From Mycobacterium sp. 1164985.4 (lineage in GTDB: Bacteria > Actinomycetota > Actinomycetes > Mycobacteriales > Mycobacteriaceae): a DNA stretch of 64,000 bases. Positions within the stretch are counted from its first letter, which is position 1, and the number at the start of each line of letters is the position of its first letter. The notes beneath the pieces were generated by a model. It did not search any database. It saw only the letters and a program-made list of their open reading frames with translations, and was not told where the DNA came from. The stretch lies in assembly GCF_001668575.1 (NCBI RefSeq), contig NZ_LZMD01000074.1:124001-188000 (forward strand), written 5' to 3'. Made by a program: the position numbers and the translations under genes. Of this stretch, positions 16,620 through 27,020 are shown piece by piece.

Positions 16620-17819
16620 CTACGCCAAGCCCTTCAGCATCAGATTCCAGTACATGAACGGCAACCCGTACTTCTTGAGGTACCAATAGCTGCGATGGGG
16701 CTTGGTCGGGTCGAGCAGGGGGAACGACGGGGTCACGTTCAGGTCGTAGTCGAACTCCGCCAGGAGCATCGCGTGCGAGGATGTCACGATCGGACACGAC
16801 CCGTAGCCGTTGTACGAGGCGGTCAGCGGTCGGCCCGACAAATAGGACTCGATGTTGTCGACCACCACCGGGGCCTGTTTGCGGATCGCGGCACCGGTTT
16901 TCGAATTGGGTGAAGAACCGGCGTCACCGAGGCTGAACACGTTGGGATAGCGCACGTGTTGCATGGTGTGCTTGTCGATCTCGACGTATCCGTTCGCGTC
17001 GCCGGTCGACAGTGGACTCGACTTGATCCAGTCGGGCGCGGACTGGCGGGGCACCGCGTGCAGAACGTCATATGGCAGCACCGTGTCGGGTCCGCTATCT
17101 CCGACATGGGTCACGCCCGCCTTGTGCGCCGCCGCGTCGATGGACGTCACCTCCGCGTTGGTGTGCACGGTGATTCCGTAGTCGGCGGCGATCGCGTCCA
17201 GGTTGTCGGCGATCGCCGGGATGCCGAACAGTCGCGGCGTGGGCACCACCAGGTGTACGTCGATGTCCTTCAGCACGCCCTGCTTTCGCCAGTAGTCGCT
17301 GGCCAGGTAGGCGATCTTTTGGGGCGCTCCGGCACACTTGATCGGGCCGGACGGCATGGCGAACACCGCACTGCCCGAACGGAGGTTGCGAATGAATTCC
17401 CATGTGCGTGGCGCCAAGTCGAACCGGTAGTTCGACGACACTCCGTCTCTGCCGAGCGCGTGCTCCAGACCATCGGTGCGGTTCCAGTCCAACTGGATGC
17501 CGGGGCAGACCACGAGCACCTCGTACTCGTAGTCCGCTCCGTCGACACACGTGACGGTGTTGTTCTCCGGATCGACCCCAGCCGCTGCGTTCTTGATCCA
17601 CTTCGCGCCCTTGGGCATCACCGACGCTTCGGGCCGTGCCGTCGTCGACGCCTTGGCCTGGCCGCCGCCTACCAGAGTCCATAGCGGTTGGTAGTAGTGC
17701 GTGTCGGACGGTTCGATGACGGCGACGTCCGAATAGCCGTTGCGCAGCAGCCGCGCGGCGACCGAGATGCCGGCGGTACCCCCACCGACGATGACGACTT
17801 GGTGTTTCGCGGTAGTCAT
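16620..17819 (-). CDS. sqr: Sulfide:quinone oxidoreductase (type II / eukaryotic-like)
   Basis: A 399-residue FAD protein. The N-terminal dinucleotide motif is VIVGGGTAGISVAARL. The redox cysteines are Cys162 (SGPIKCAGAPQKI) and Cys342 (GYGSCPIVTSS), 180 residues apart, matching the pair of the human-type SQR. GDA near 300 completes the FAD site, and the C-terminal amphipathic part (YWYLKKYGLPFMYWNLMLKG) would attach it to the membrane near menaquinone. It oxidises H2S and transfers the sulfane sulfur to a thiol acceptor, giving a persulfide for the adjacent dioxygenase; in mycobacteria the acceptor may be mycothiol or CoA (inference). It follows the dioxygenase gene by 15 bases, clearly one operon. 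Confidence 0.92.
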   Translation of the reverse strand: MTTAKHQVVIVGGGTAGISVAARLLRNGYSDVAVIEPSDTHYYQPLWTLVGGGQAKASTTARPEASVMPKGAKWIKNAAAGVDPENNTVTCVDGADYEYEVLVVCPGIQLDWNRTDGLEHALGRDGVSSNYRFDLAPRTWEFIRNLRSGSAVFAMPSGPIKCAGAPQKIAYLASDYWRKQGVLKDIDVHLVVPTPRLFGIPAIADNLDAIAADYGITVHTNAEVTSIDAAAHKAGVTHVGDSGPDTVLPYDVLHAVPRQSAPDWIKSSPLSTGDANGYVEIDKHTMQHVRYPNVFSLGDAGSSPNSKTGAAIRKQAPVVVDNIESYLSGRPLTASYNGYGSCPIVTSSHAMLLAEFDYDLNVTPSFPLLDPTKPHRSYWYLKKYGLPFMYWNLMLKGLA

Positions 17820-17834
17820 GATCTCTCCCGCCGC

Positions 17835-19214
17835 TCAGGCGTTCTGGTGGGTTTCTTCCCAGGCGCCATAACCGCCCAGGATGTCACTGACATCGGTGAA
17901 CCCGTTGTGCCGCAACAGGCTTGCGGCCACTGAAGACCGGTAGCCTCCGGCACAGTAGACGACGGTCGGCTTGGCCGGATCGAGCTCGCTCAGCCGGGCA
18001 GGCAGCTGGCCCACCGGGATCTCGATCGCGTTCGGGATCGTCCCCGCCGCAACCTCACCTGGGTTGCGCACGTCGACGATTTGTAGATCGGACAATTCCG
18101 AAACGCGTTGGTCGAAGGCCTTCGCCGTCAATCGGGACGCGATCTGGACGTCGTCCTGATGCTCGAGCATCGCCTCGAACGGCCGGTCCAGGTAGCCGAT
18201 GACGCGGTCGAACCCGATGCGGGCGAGTCGGTTCTTGCCCTCCAACTCGTGCCCCGGCTCGGTGAACAGCACGATATCGACATCCGAGGGCACAACCGAT
18301 CCGGCGAACTCGGCATAGCGGCCCTCGAGCCCGATGTTGACCGCATGGCGGAGGTGGCCCTGGGCGAACTCCTCGGGGCTGCGTCCGTCGACCAGCACGG
18401 CGCCGGCCTCGATCGCGCCCATCACCTGCTCATAGGTCATCGCCATCGGCCTCTTGGTCTCGTCCAGCAGTTCACGGTCCTTCCGATTGAGGATCGCGTC
18501 ATAGACGAAGTAGCTCGGCGCCGGTGGCTGGCCCTCGGTGACCAACTCCATGAAGGTCGCCTTGTCCGCGGCGCGCAGCGCGTAGTTCGTCTCCTTCTGC
18601 TCGCCCATGGTCGACCACAGGTCGGTCGAGAGGTTCTTGCCACAGGCCGAACCCGCGCCGTGCGCCGGATACACCCGGGTCGCGTCGGGCAGGGTCATCA
18701 GCTTGGTGTGCAGCGAGTCGTAGAGCTTGTCGGCCAACTCCTCACGGGTGAACCCGATCGAGGCCAATAGGTCCGGGCGGCCGACGTCACCGATGAACAG
18801 GGCGTCACCGGTCAGCACACCGTAGGGCACGTCATCGCCGGAATGTTCGTAGACGACGATGCTCATCGACTCGGGGGTGTGGCCGGGGGTGTGCAGGAAC
18901 TGCAAGGTCACGTCGCCCAGCGAATACCGCTCGCCGTCGGCGACGCCCATCGACTCGAACTCGGTCTCGGCGACCGACGAGTAGACGATCTTTGCGCCCG
19001 TGGCCTTCGCCAGCTCCAGGTGGCCGGACAGGAAGTCGGCGTGGAAGTGGGTCTCGATGACGAGTTCGATGGTGAAGCCGAACTCCCTGGCATCGAACAG
19101 GTACTCCGAAACGTCGCGCTGTGGGTCGACAACGACTGCGCGCCCAGTGGTTTCGTCGGCAATCAAATACGACGCATGGGACAGGCAGTCCAGGTAGTAC
19201 TGGATGAATTTCAT
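17835..19214 (-). CDS. Persulfide dioxygenase / double-rhodanese fusion (CstB-like), locus B
   Basis: A 459-residue fusion. The ETHE1-like domain (1-240) has THFHADF (His56, His58, Asp60), HTPGH (His112) and the intact TGDALFIGDVGRPD (Asp137), so all expected mononuclear-iron ligands are present. A first rhodanese domain near 275-345 lacks the active Cys (FTEPGHE in the loop), and a second near 365-459 has DVRNPGEVAAG and Cys421 in YCAGGYRSS. Known CstB-type enzymes convert persulfide to sulfite and thiosulfate. It is the first gene of the minus-strand arm of locus B, leading into SQR and thioredoxin, and faces three CstR-type operators. The AAAGGGC stretch upstream is the ribosome-binding site. 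Confidence 0.92.
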   Translation of the reverse strand: MKFIQYYLDCLSHASYLIADETTGRAVVVDPQRDVSEYLFDAREFGFTIELVIETHFHADFLSGHLELAKATGAKIVYSSVAETEFESMGVADGERYSLGDVTLQFLHTPGHTPESMSIVVYEHSGDDVPYGVLTGDALFIGDVGRPDLLASIGFTREELADKLYDSLHTKLMTLPDATRVYPAHGAGSACGKNLSTDLWSTMGEQKETNYALRAADKATFMELVTEGQPPAPSYFVYDAILNRKDRELLDETKRPMAMTYEQVMGAIEAGAVLVDGRSPEEFAQGHLRHAVNIGLEGRYAEFAGSVVPSDVDIVLFTEPGHELEGKNRLARIGFDRVIGYLDRPFEAMLEHQDDVQIASRLTAKAFDQRVSELSDLQIVDVRNPGEVAAGTIPNAIEIPVGQLPARLSELDPAKPTVVYCAGGYRSSVAASLLRHNGFTDVSDILGGYGAWEETHQNA

Positions 19215-19265
19215 GGCGGCAGCCCTTTCGTTCGTTCGGCGAGCCTTGTGGCATCCACGGTGCAG

Positions 19266-19281
19266 ATACCCCTATGGGTAT
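19266..19281. promoter_or_regulatory. CstR-type operator B1
   Basis: ATACCCCTATGGGTAT is a clean inverted repeat with six-base arms ATACCC/GGGTAT around CTAT. It lies 52 bases upstream of the dioxygenase-rhodanese start on the minus strand, in position to control that arm. Confidence 0.75.
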
Positions 19282-19321
19282 GTCAAGGGACCTTTGCCCC
19301 CAAAATATTCCGTCTCTTCAT

Positions 19322-19337
19322 TTACCCCTGGGGGTAT
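19322..19337. promoter_or_regulatory. CstR-type operator B2
   Basis: TTACCCCTGGGGGTAT has TACCC/GGGTA arms. A -10-like TAACAT follows at 19341-19346 on the plus strand, so the site covers the -35/-10 spacer of the rhodanese operon promoter. Confidence 0.73.
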
Positions 19338-19355
19338 GTGTAACATGGTGCCAAC

Positions 19356-19371
19356 ATACCCCCCGTGGTAT
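19356..19371. promoter_or_regulatory. CstR-type operator B3
   Basis: ATACCCCCCGTGGTAT keeps the ATACC/GGTAT arms with a more G/C-rich centre. It lies about 10 bases downstream of the TAACAT -10-like element, over the expected transcription start of the plus-strand operon. Confidence 0.7.
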
Positions 19372-19410
19372 CGGGTTCGCTACCCGAGCCCAATCTGAAA
19401 GGACAGCCAT

Positions 19411-21209
<1,799 letters not shown>

Positions 21210-21236
21210 CCCCGCATTTTTCGGGCTTACCGGGAG

Positions 21237-21578
21237 TCACACCGTGTACAGGAGTAGCACGACCACCACGGCTGCCGCGAAACCGGTTGTGGCGGCGCCG
21301 ATGAACAACACTTCCAACTGCGGAGTGAACGTGACCATCCGGCCGTTCACCATCTGGCTGTTCCTGATCCGCCGTGACCGCCGGTAGCCCAGGGCGAGGA
21401 CCAGAAGTGCGAGCAGCATCGCGGTGATTGCCAGCATGGCCCGCGCCGGACCCAGAGACCCGTGTCGCGGCAACAGCACCAGCGCTCCGACAACAAGGAA
21501 GCCGAACGAGCTTCTCTCCCAGGACAGCACTGTGCGCTCGGCCGGAAGCCCCGGTCCTTTCGTCAGACGGCCGCGCAT
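21237..21578 (-). CDS. DUF202 family small membrane protein
   Basis: A 113-residue protein with three hydrophobic helices. The N-terminus MRGRLTKGPGLPAERTVLSWERSSFGFLVV has the DUF202 signature ERT-x-L-x-W-x-R-(T/S), followed by helices near 25-40, 50-68 and 90-110. The start ATG lies one base after the TGA of the upstream YidH-type gene, so the two are co-translated and probably form a complex. No biochemical function is known for DUF202. Longer in-frame upstream starts would overlap the YidH gene and are not family-like. Possibly the last gene of a three-gene unit starting near 22091. Confidence 0.78.
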   Translation of the reverse strand: MRGRLTKGPGLPAERTVLSWERSSFGFLVVGALVLLPRHGSLGPARAMLAITAMLLALLVLALGYRRSRRIRNSQMVNGRMVTFTPQLEVLFIGAATTGFAAAVVVVLLLYTV

Positions 21579-21579
21579 C

Positions 21580-21933
21580 TCACTGCGCCGATGGCGGCCA
21601 GACGACCAGCACAACGAGGACCACCATGGTGACGACGAAGAGCGCGCCGCCGAGTAGCAGCGGAACATGGGTCGGCGGTAGGTCCTCGCCCCGGCGCATC
21701 GCGGATTGAACCTGTTGCCAGCGCCGCACGGCCAACGCTGCCAGCAGACCACCGCTGGCGGTCAAGGCCACGCTGAGGCCGTGTCGCACCCCCGGGATCC
21801 CGAAGGACGGCACGAACTGGACGACGGCGATGCCACCGGCGATCAACGCCAGCGCCGTCCGGATCCACGCCAGGAAGGTCCGCTCGTTGGCCAACGTGAA
21901 GCGGTAATCCGGTTCCTCGCGCTCGGTACTCAT
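21580..21933 (-). CDS. YidH/DUF202 family membrane protein
   Basis: A 117-residue protein starting MSTEREEPDYRFTLANERTF. The DUF202 signature is ANERTFLAWIRTALALIAGG near residue 14, and three membrane helices are near 20-40, 50-65 and 90-110. The chosen ATG at 21933 overlaps the stop of an upstream small gene (ATGA) and has an AGGGGAAAG site within that gene. YidH-type proteins occur widely in actinobacteria as pairs with a second DUF202 protein, as here; function unknown. Nearby sulfur genes may be coincidental. Confidence 0.85.
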   Translation of the reverse strand: MSTEREEPDYRFTLANERTFLAWIRTALALIAGGIAVVQFVPSFGIPGVRHGLSVALTASGGLLAALAVRRWQQVQSAMRRGEDLPPTHVPLLLGGALFVVTMVVLVVLVVWPPSAQ

Positions 21934-22091
21934 CGAATCGCTTTCCCCTCGACGATGCGCCCCACGCGACCGGCGGTCCTCCCGCGCCATTGCTGCGGGG
22001 CGTCGGCGATCTTCGATCGCGCGGTCAGGTGGGCGGTGACCGCGGTCCGCAATCCTGACAGTTCCTCGTCCACATCGAGATGGGTGCCCAC
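21930..22091 (-). CDS. Small hypothetical protein upstream of DUF202 pair
   Basis: A 53-residue basic protein ending ...GRTAGRVGRIVEGKAIR. Its TGA overlaps the ATG of the YidH gene (ATGA), a strong sign that it is genuinely translated. I chose the GTG at 22091, eight bases after GAGGTGAGG; an ATG at 22166 would give 78 residues. The stretch DVDEELSGLRTAVTAHLTAR recalls amphipathic helices in DUF3618-type mycobacterial proteins, but the similarity is weak. No membrane helix, no Cys. Probably the first gene of a three-gene unit with the two DUF202 proteins. Function unknown. Confidence 0.5.
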   Translation of the reverse strand: MGTHLDVDEELSGLRTAVTAHLTARSKIADAPQQWRGRTAGRVGRIVEGKAIR

Positions 22092-22362
22092 ACGATGGGC
22101 CTCACCTCGGCGGTTGATCCCAGCGTTCGTCGGTAGAGGTGAAAGGCGGGCGCCGCATGCGGACATCGTAGGACTGTGCGCTGAAATGCGGGCACACGCT
22201 TTCGAGACTCTTCATGCCCTTCGGTTGAGAGCCCTGGATGAAACTGACAGGACACCGCGAGTAGGGCCCAGGCGCCATGGTCGGGGGCGGTACGGGCTGA
22301 CCACCGGTTAGTGTGCTGTGGTCGGCCTTACGGACAAACCGGCAGAAAAGTTGAGTAGATCT

Positions 22363-23394
22363 ATGACCGCAGCACCAGAGACGCCGGCGATCGAAGCGCG
22401 GGTCGGCCACTGGTACCAGATGGACGACAGCTACCTGGTCGGCCGCGAGAAGGTCCGCGAATACGCCCGTGCGGTGCAGGACTACCAACCTACGCATTGG
22501 GACGTCGCCGCCGCGGCTGAGCTGGGATATTCGGGTCTGGTCGCGCCGCTGACGTTCACGTCGGCCCCGGCTATGTCGTGCAACCGTCACATGTTCGAGC
22601 AGATCGTGGTCGGTTACGACACCTACCTGCAGACCGAGGAGGTCTTCGAGCAGCACCGCCCGATCGTGGCCGGCGACGAACTGGTCATCGACGTCGAGTT
22701 GACCTCGGTGCGCAGGATCGCCGGCCGGGATCTGATCACCGTGACCAACACCTTCACCGACACCGCCGGCGAGCGGGTGCACACACTGCACACCACCGTC
22801 GTGGGTCTGACCAGCGAAGACCTCGATCCGACGATCAAGACCGCCGTACACGCCAAGATGATGCACGACGTGGACATCCTTGCCGTCAGCGAGGCCGACA
22901 GCAGTTACGAGAGGTCCGTGCGGCCCGAGGGCGAGTTCCGGATCGCCGACGGTGGGCTGACCCGCGCACCTGGGACGCCGTCGTTCGACGAGCTGAAGGT
23001 CGGTGACGAGCTGCCGGTGCGCCACACGCGATTGTCCCGCGGCGACCTGGTCAACTACGCAGGCGTCGCCGGTGACGCAAATCCGATCCACTGGGACGAG
23101 GACATCGCCAAGCTGGCCGGGCTCCCGGACGTGATCGCCCACGGCATGCTCACCATGGGGCTCGGCGCCGGGTTCGTCTCCGCCTGGTCGGGCGACCCGG
23201 GCGCGGTGACGCGGTACGCGGTGCGGCTCTCCGCACCCGCGATCGTCTCCGCCGAGGAGGGCGCCGACATCGAGTTCAGCGGCAGGATCAAGTCGCTGGA
23301 CCCCGAGACCCGCTCGGGCGTCATCGTGGTGGCGGCGAAATCGGCCGGCAAGAAGATCTTCGGCCTGGCGACGATGCACATCCGCTTCCGCTGA
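22363..23394 (+). CDS. Fused HadA/HadB-type (3R)-hydroxyacyl-ACP dehydratase
   Basis: A 343-residue double hotdog protein. Residues 10-150 resemble HadA (YLVGREKVREYARAVQDYQP, GYSGLVAPLTFTSAP), and residues 190-343 resemble HadB, with the hydratase motif NYAGVAGDANPIHWDEDIAKLAG in which Asp and His are catalytic. Such fusions act on mycolic-acid or related fatty acyl-ACP/CoA intermediates; mycobacteria have separate HadABC for FAS-II plus extra fused copies of uncertain role. The ATG at 22363 fits the HadA N-terminus; a GTG at 22318 in frame is an alternative. The upstream 270 bases to the divergent small gene hold no other gene that I can support. Confidence 0.87.
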   Translation: MTAAPETPAIEARVGHWYQMDDSYLVGREKVREYARAVQDYQPTHWDVAAAAELGYSGLVAPLTFTSAPAMSCNRHMFEQIVVGYDTYLQTEEVFEQHRPIVAGDELVIDVELTSVRRIAGRDLITVTNTFTDTAGERVHTLHTTVVGLTSEDLDPTIKTAVHAKMMHDVDILAVSEADSSYERSVRPEGEFRIADGGLTRAPGTPSFDELKVGDELPVRHTRLSRGDLVNYAGVAGDANPIHWDEDIAKLAGLPDVIAHGMLTMGLGAGFVSAWSGDPGAVTRYAVRLSAPAIVSAEEGADIEFSGRIKSLDPETRSGVIVVAAKSAGKKIFGLATMHIRFR

Positions 23395-23568
23395 CGCGCA
23401 CCCGGCAGTGACTACCCGCCGCCGGGCGGAACGCGCAGACCCGAGCGTGCGACAAAACATCGGTGCCGTCGATGCTGGGTCCGATCAATTCCGTTCTGGC
23501 GGACCGTGAATCGCAGTCGCTGTTCGGGTTGGCCCACCTTGGTGCGGTGATCCATCCGGATCGTCGCG

Positions 23569-23847
23569 TCAGCAGAGCTGGAGGTTGGCGCGGCTGACGA
23601 TGTCCATCGCCGCGCCGGTCGAGATGCCGAGGTCCGCGCTGACCATCTTGACGGCGTCCGGTGCCAGCACGCCGGAGCTGATGGCCGCGCAGGCCCGTTG
23701 CCCCTCGGTGAGCAACTCCTCCGCAGTCAGGAACGCGTACCGGGGTTGCAGCTCGCGCAGGTATTCGTCCTCCGACGCTGCGGCGGGTGCCGCCAGGACA
23801 ACTCCGAGAGTCGCCAGCGCGGCCGCAACACGGACGATGAGGAGCAT
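23569..23847 (-). CDS. DUF732 secreted protein
   Basis: A 92-residue mycobacterial secreted protein. MLLIVRVAAALATLGVVLAA is a Sec signal peptide with AXA-type cleavage near APAAAS. The mature part has the DUF732 pattern: EDEYLRELQ start, LLTEGQRACAAISSG with one Cys, and a C-terminal Cys (NLQLC), probably disulfide-bonded. GGAGGTTCGAG gives an excellent ribosome-binding site for the ATG at 23847. DUF732 proteins are abundant in mycobacteria and have no known function. It diverges from the rhodanese lipoprotein gene across about 200 bases. Confidence 0.85.
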   Translation of the reverse strand: MLLIVRVAAALATLGVVLAAPAAASEDEYLRELQPRYAFLTAEELLTEGQRACAAISSGVLAPDAVKMVSADLGISTGAAMDIVSRANLQLC

Positions 23848-24026
23848 CTCGAACCTCCATCGGATCGGCTGGTTCCGTTCGTCAGGCAGGTCAATGGTAT
23901 GCCTGCGACGATGCGCCCCGGGGAGCATTCAGCAAACATGGGTTCAAGCGCACGGCCGCGTGGTGCGGCGGTTGACCAGGTCGGAGCCGACCGGCGGGTC
24001 ATGAGGCGTCCGACTGCCCCGGGCCG

Positions 24027-24045
24027 TTACCCCAGGGGGTATCCT
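24027..24045 (+). promoter_or_regulatory. CstR-type operator fused to a leaderless promoter
   Basis: TTACCCCAGGGGGTAT at 24027-24042 matches the sites of both sulfur loci. Its right end overlaps TATCCT (24040-24045), a good -10 box, and the base seven positions after it is the A of the ATG at 24052. That geometry fits a leaderless mRNA starting at the start codon. No Shine-Dalgarno sequence is present. Confidence 0.68.
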
Positions 24046-24051
24046 TCCGGC

Positions 24052-24516
24052 ATGTTCAGGTTGGCTAGACGCTCAGTGGCCAGGCATTCCCCGGCACGAA
24101 TGCTCGTCGCGGCGTCGACGGTGACCGGCGTGATCTCGCTGGGCGCGTGTACGACGGAAGACACCCACCCGACGACCGCATCGCAACCGGAGACGGCGAG
24201 TGCCGCGCGGCTGGTGGACCCAGAGGAGTTCGCCGCAGCGATCGCCGAGCCCGATCGCGTGACAGTGAACGTTCACGTGCCCTTCGAGGGAGATATCCCC
24301 GGTACAGACCTGTCAATCCCGTTCGATCAGATCGCCGCACAAGCCGAGCGCCTCCCCGCCGATCGCAGCACTGCCCTGGCCATCTACTGCCGCTCCGGGC
24401 CGATGAGTACGGTTGCGGCCCAGACACTTCGCGATCTCGGCTACACCGATGTCGTCGAACTCCGCGGGGGCATGCGCGCGTGGCAATCCGGCGGTCGTCA
24501 GGTGAACGGCATCTGA
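24052..24516 (+). CDS. Rhodanese-domain lipoprotein
   Basis: A 154-residue predicted lipoprotein. A basic N-terminus and hydrophobic stretch end at a lipobox LGAC (Cys33), followed by a Thr/Ser-rich linker. Residues about 55-150 are rhodanese-like with active loop CRSGPMST (Cys113) and a C-terminal GGMRAWQSGG. The usual DVR motif is degenerate (TVNVHVPFEGDIP), as in some extracytoplasmic rhodaneses. It would handle sulfane sulfur outside the membrane. The promoter carries an operator of the same type as the sulfur loci, so it probably belongs to that regulon though 2.8 kb from locus B. The ATG at 24052 appears to be leaderless. Confidence 0.82.
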   Translation: MFRLARRSVARHSPARMLVAASTVTGVISLGACTTEDTHPTTASQPETASAARLVDPEEFAAAIAEPDRVTVNVHVPFEGDIPGTDLSIPFDQIAAQAERLPADRSTALAIYCRSGPMSTVAAQTLRDLGYTDVVELRGGMRAWQSGGRQVNGI

Positions 24517-24540
24517 CCGATCGTGCTGGGGGGCGGCGCC

Positions 24541-25803
24541 TCAGGGCCTGGTGGTTGAAGTGGCGACCGCCTGTGGCTGAAGTCGGCCGGCGCGGTCCAG
24601 TCGGTAGAGCGCGAAAGCCGCCATCACCCCGATGGCGCTCAATACGAGCCACGTCAGCTCTGGCGCTCCGGCGTCGGCGGTCTTCTGCATGAGCGTTCCC
24701 GTGGCGAGATTGCCGACGAGAATTCCGATTCCGACGATGGTGTTGTAGAACCCGTAGTGCGTTCCGACCAACCGGCCGCCGGCCAGGGATACCACCGTGT
24801 CCATTTCGAATGGGAACACCGCGGCCGATCCGATTGCCAGCACTGCGGCACCGACGAGAAGTGCCATCACCGCTGCGATCTCGCCGGCACGGCTGCCGTC
24901 GGGCAGCACGGCCATCGGAATGAACGACGACGCGAGAACCAGCATGCCGATCACCAGGGAGTGCCCCGCCCCCCACCGCTTGGCGAACCACCGTGTGATC
25001 TTGAGCTGGCCTGCGACCGCGACCAGTCCGGAGATGACGAAAACACCCGCGACCACGAGCGCTTCGGCATTCGGCAGCAGATCCTTGGCCTGTAGGGGTA
25101 GCGCCAGATAGACCTGGAAGGAGAGCACATACGAGCCGACCATCGCCACCGCGAAGAGCAGGAAGGACCGGTTGGCCACGACCGTTCGCCAGTCCTCCAA
25201 TATCGAGGAGGCTTCCCGGGGCTGGGTGGCGTTGTGCTGCGGGAGCGCAAAGAGCTGCGCGATTGTCAGAGCCGCAAAGATCGCGGCCGCCGCGGCCGCT
25301 GCAATGCGAAAATCGAGGACCATCAACGCCAGGCCGACCACCGGACCGGCAAGGATGCCCCCCTGGTAAAAGACGTTGAACAGGGCGAAGGCTTCGACAC
25401 GACGGGGACCGGCATCGGCGGCGAGGTACGCGCGCACTGCCGGATTGAACAGTGCTCCGGCGAATCCTGTTGCCGCCGAGGCGATTAGGACGGTGGGCAA
25501 CGAGTCGGCGATGATCAGGAGGCCGAAGCCGACGGTGCGCAGCAGACAACCGGCGACGATGAGCGGCTTGTATCCGATGCGGTCGGCCAACGTTCCGCCG
25601 ACGATGAACATGCCCTGCTGAGAGAAGTTGCGCACGCCCAGGACCAGACCGACGGCCCAGGCGGCCAGCCCGAGCGGCCCCGCAAGGTATCCGGCCAGGT
25701 AGGGCATCAGCATGTAGAAGCCCAGGTTGATGCCGAACTGGTTGATCATCAGCAGCCGGCTCGGCCACCCGAAATTGCGGAATTCGGCGACAAGGCTCCT
25801 CAT
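24541..25803 (-). CDS. MFS transporter coupled to PLP enzyme
   Basis: A 420-residue major facilitator with 12 predicted helices. The motif-A-like loop [17 protein letters not shown] follows helix 2 near residue 70. The chosen ATG at 25803 overlaps the stop of the PLP-enzyme gene (ATGA); the open frame extends further but into that gene. The family (MdtH-like drug exporters) moves small molecules with protons. Coupling with a cysteine-synthase-like gene suggests export of the product of that enzyme, for example an amino acid or a sulfur compound. This is inference from operon structure; no substrate is visible. Confidence 0.85.
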   Translation of the reverse strand: MRSLVAEFRNFGWPSRLLMINQFGINLGFYMLMPYLAGYLAGPLGLAAWAVGLVLGVRNFSQQGMFIVGGTLADRIGYKPLIVAGCLLRTVGFGLLIIADSLPTVLIASAATGFAGALFNPAVRAYLAADAGPRRVEAFALFNVFYQGGILAGPVVGLALMVLDFRIAAAAAAAIFAALTIAQLFALPQHNATQPREASSILEDWRTVVANRSFLLFAVAMVGSYVLSFQVYLALPLQAKDLLPNAEALVVAGVFVISGLVAVAGQLKITRWFAKRWGAGHSLVIGMLVLASSFIPMAVLPDGSRAGEIAAVMALLVGAAVLAIGSAAVFPFEMDTVVSLAGGRLVGTHYGFYNTIVGIGILVGNLATGTLMQKTADAGAPELTWLVLSAIGVMAAFALYRLDRAGRLQPQAVATSTTRP

Positions 25804-26909
25804 CGCATCGCCTCTACCGGATCCACGATCGTGGCGCACCGTGTCCACGAGGACACCACACGTTGTCTTGGGTCATCGATGACCGCCGGTTCGGCGGGAG
25901 GTGTTTCGCCGAGGAGACCGTGCTCGCGGCAGAAATCGTCGTTGTAGATGGTGTCGAAGTAGCGTTGTGGGCCGTCGGGGAAGATCGCCGCGATCGTCAT
26001 ATCCGCCGGATGGCTGCGGGCCGCCCAGCCGGCGACCAGAGCCACCGCGCCGACACTCCAACCGCCACTGGCGTAGTGGGTGGCCGCCATCGTGCGACAT
26101 GCCCACACGGCTTCGGCAGGGGCAACCCAGTGGACCTCGTTGAAGGCCCCGTAGTCGACGTTTCCCGGATAGATGCTCGACCCCAGGCCGCGCATCAGTC
26201 GTGTCGAGGCTGGTTGGCCGAAGATGGTGGAGCCCACCGTGTCGACCCCGATCAATTGCATGTCGGGGTTGAACTCCCGCAACACCCGCGCCACGCCGGC
26301 CGAGTGACCGCCGGTACCGACCGAGCACACCAGCACGTCGACGGTGCCGAGTTGAGCGTGCAATTCCAGAGCCAGCCCACGGTACGCGTCGACGTTGTCG
26401 GGGTTGTTGTACTGATCCGGATACCACGCACCTTCCTCGGCGGCCAGCACCTGCAGCACCCGGTCACGGCGCGCCTGCTGCCAACCGCCGTCGGGATGCG
26501 GCTCGGTCACCAGGTCGACATCGGCGCCGTACGCCCGCAGCATTCGCTGGATGATCGGCTCCATGCCGGGATCGGTCACCAGGGTGACCGGATGCCGATA
26601 GACCGTGCCGGCCAGCGCGAGGCCCAAACCCAATGTACCGCTGGTCGATTCGACTATTCGGCGGCCTGGCCGGAGCGCACCGCTGGCCCGCGCACGCTCC
26701 ACCATGTACATGGCCGGACGGTCCTTCATGCCACCGGGACTGAAGCCCTCGAGCTTGGCCCAGAAGCCTCGATGAGCCGGCGCAAAGGGTTCTGCAATGC
26801 GCAACACCGGGGTGTGGCCGACCATGGTGCCCGGGCGGTCATAGCGGCCCAGGCATCTTTGACCAGGAGTATGTGGTTTCAGAGTATGAAGGGACAGAAC
26901 GTGATTCAT
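25800..26909 (-). CDS. PLP-dependent cysteine-synthase-family enzyme
   Basis: A 369-residue fold-type II PLP enzyme. The PLP lysine is in [15 protein letters not shown] near residue 62, the Asn/Ser loop is [15 protein letters not shown], and the phosphate loop is [14 protein letters not shown] near 200. It resembles cysteine synthase/cystathionine beta-synthase relatives but carries GGMKDR rather than the common GSVKDR. It is not the M. tuberculosis Cds1 (Rv3684) type as far as I recall that sequence. Substrates might be cysteine, O-acetylserine or related. It starts at ATG 26909 because the strand [14 protein letters not shown] before a later ATG (26825) is still family-like. An MFS gene follows by ATGA overlap. 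Confidence 0.82.
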   Translation of the reverse strand: MNHVLSLHTLKPHTPGQRCLGRYDRPGTMVGHTPVLRIAEPFAPAHRGFWAKLEGFSPGGMKDRPAMYMVERARASGALRPGRRIVESTSGTLGLGLALAGTVYRHPVTLVTDPGMEPIIQRMLRAYGADVDLVTEPHPDGGWQQARRDRVLQVLAAEEGAWYPDQYNNPDNVDAYRGLALELHAQLGTVDVLVCSVGTGGHSAGVARVLREFNPDMQLIGVDTVGSTIFGQPASTRLMRGLGSSIYPGNVDYGAFNEVHWVAPAEAVWACRTMAATHYASGGWSVGAVALVAGWAARSHPADMTIAAIFPDGPQRYFDTIYNDDFCREHGLLGETPPAEPAVIDDPRQRVVSSWTRCATIVDPVEAMR

Positions 26910-27020
26910 CTACGTGCATCGCTTCTGTGTCGAGCCGCGCAAATCGGTACGCGGCAGCTGAAAGGGGGCGACGGTCACCGACCGTGCCGCAACCAGGCGG
27001 CGTGGTCTGACGCCACCGGA

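Noticed and set aside
22102..23460. Minus-strand open frame of 452 codons opposite the HadA/HadB gene.
   Set aside because: Shadow of the dehydratase gene; lacks recognisable domains and has biased composition.
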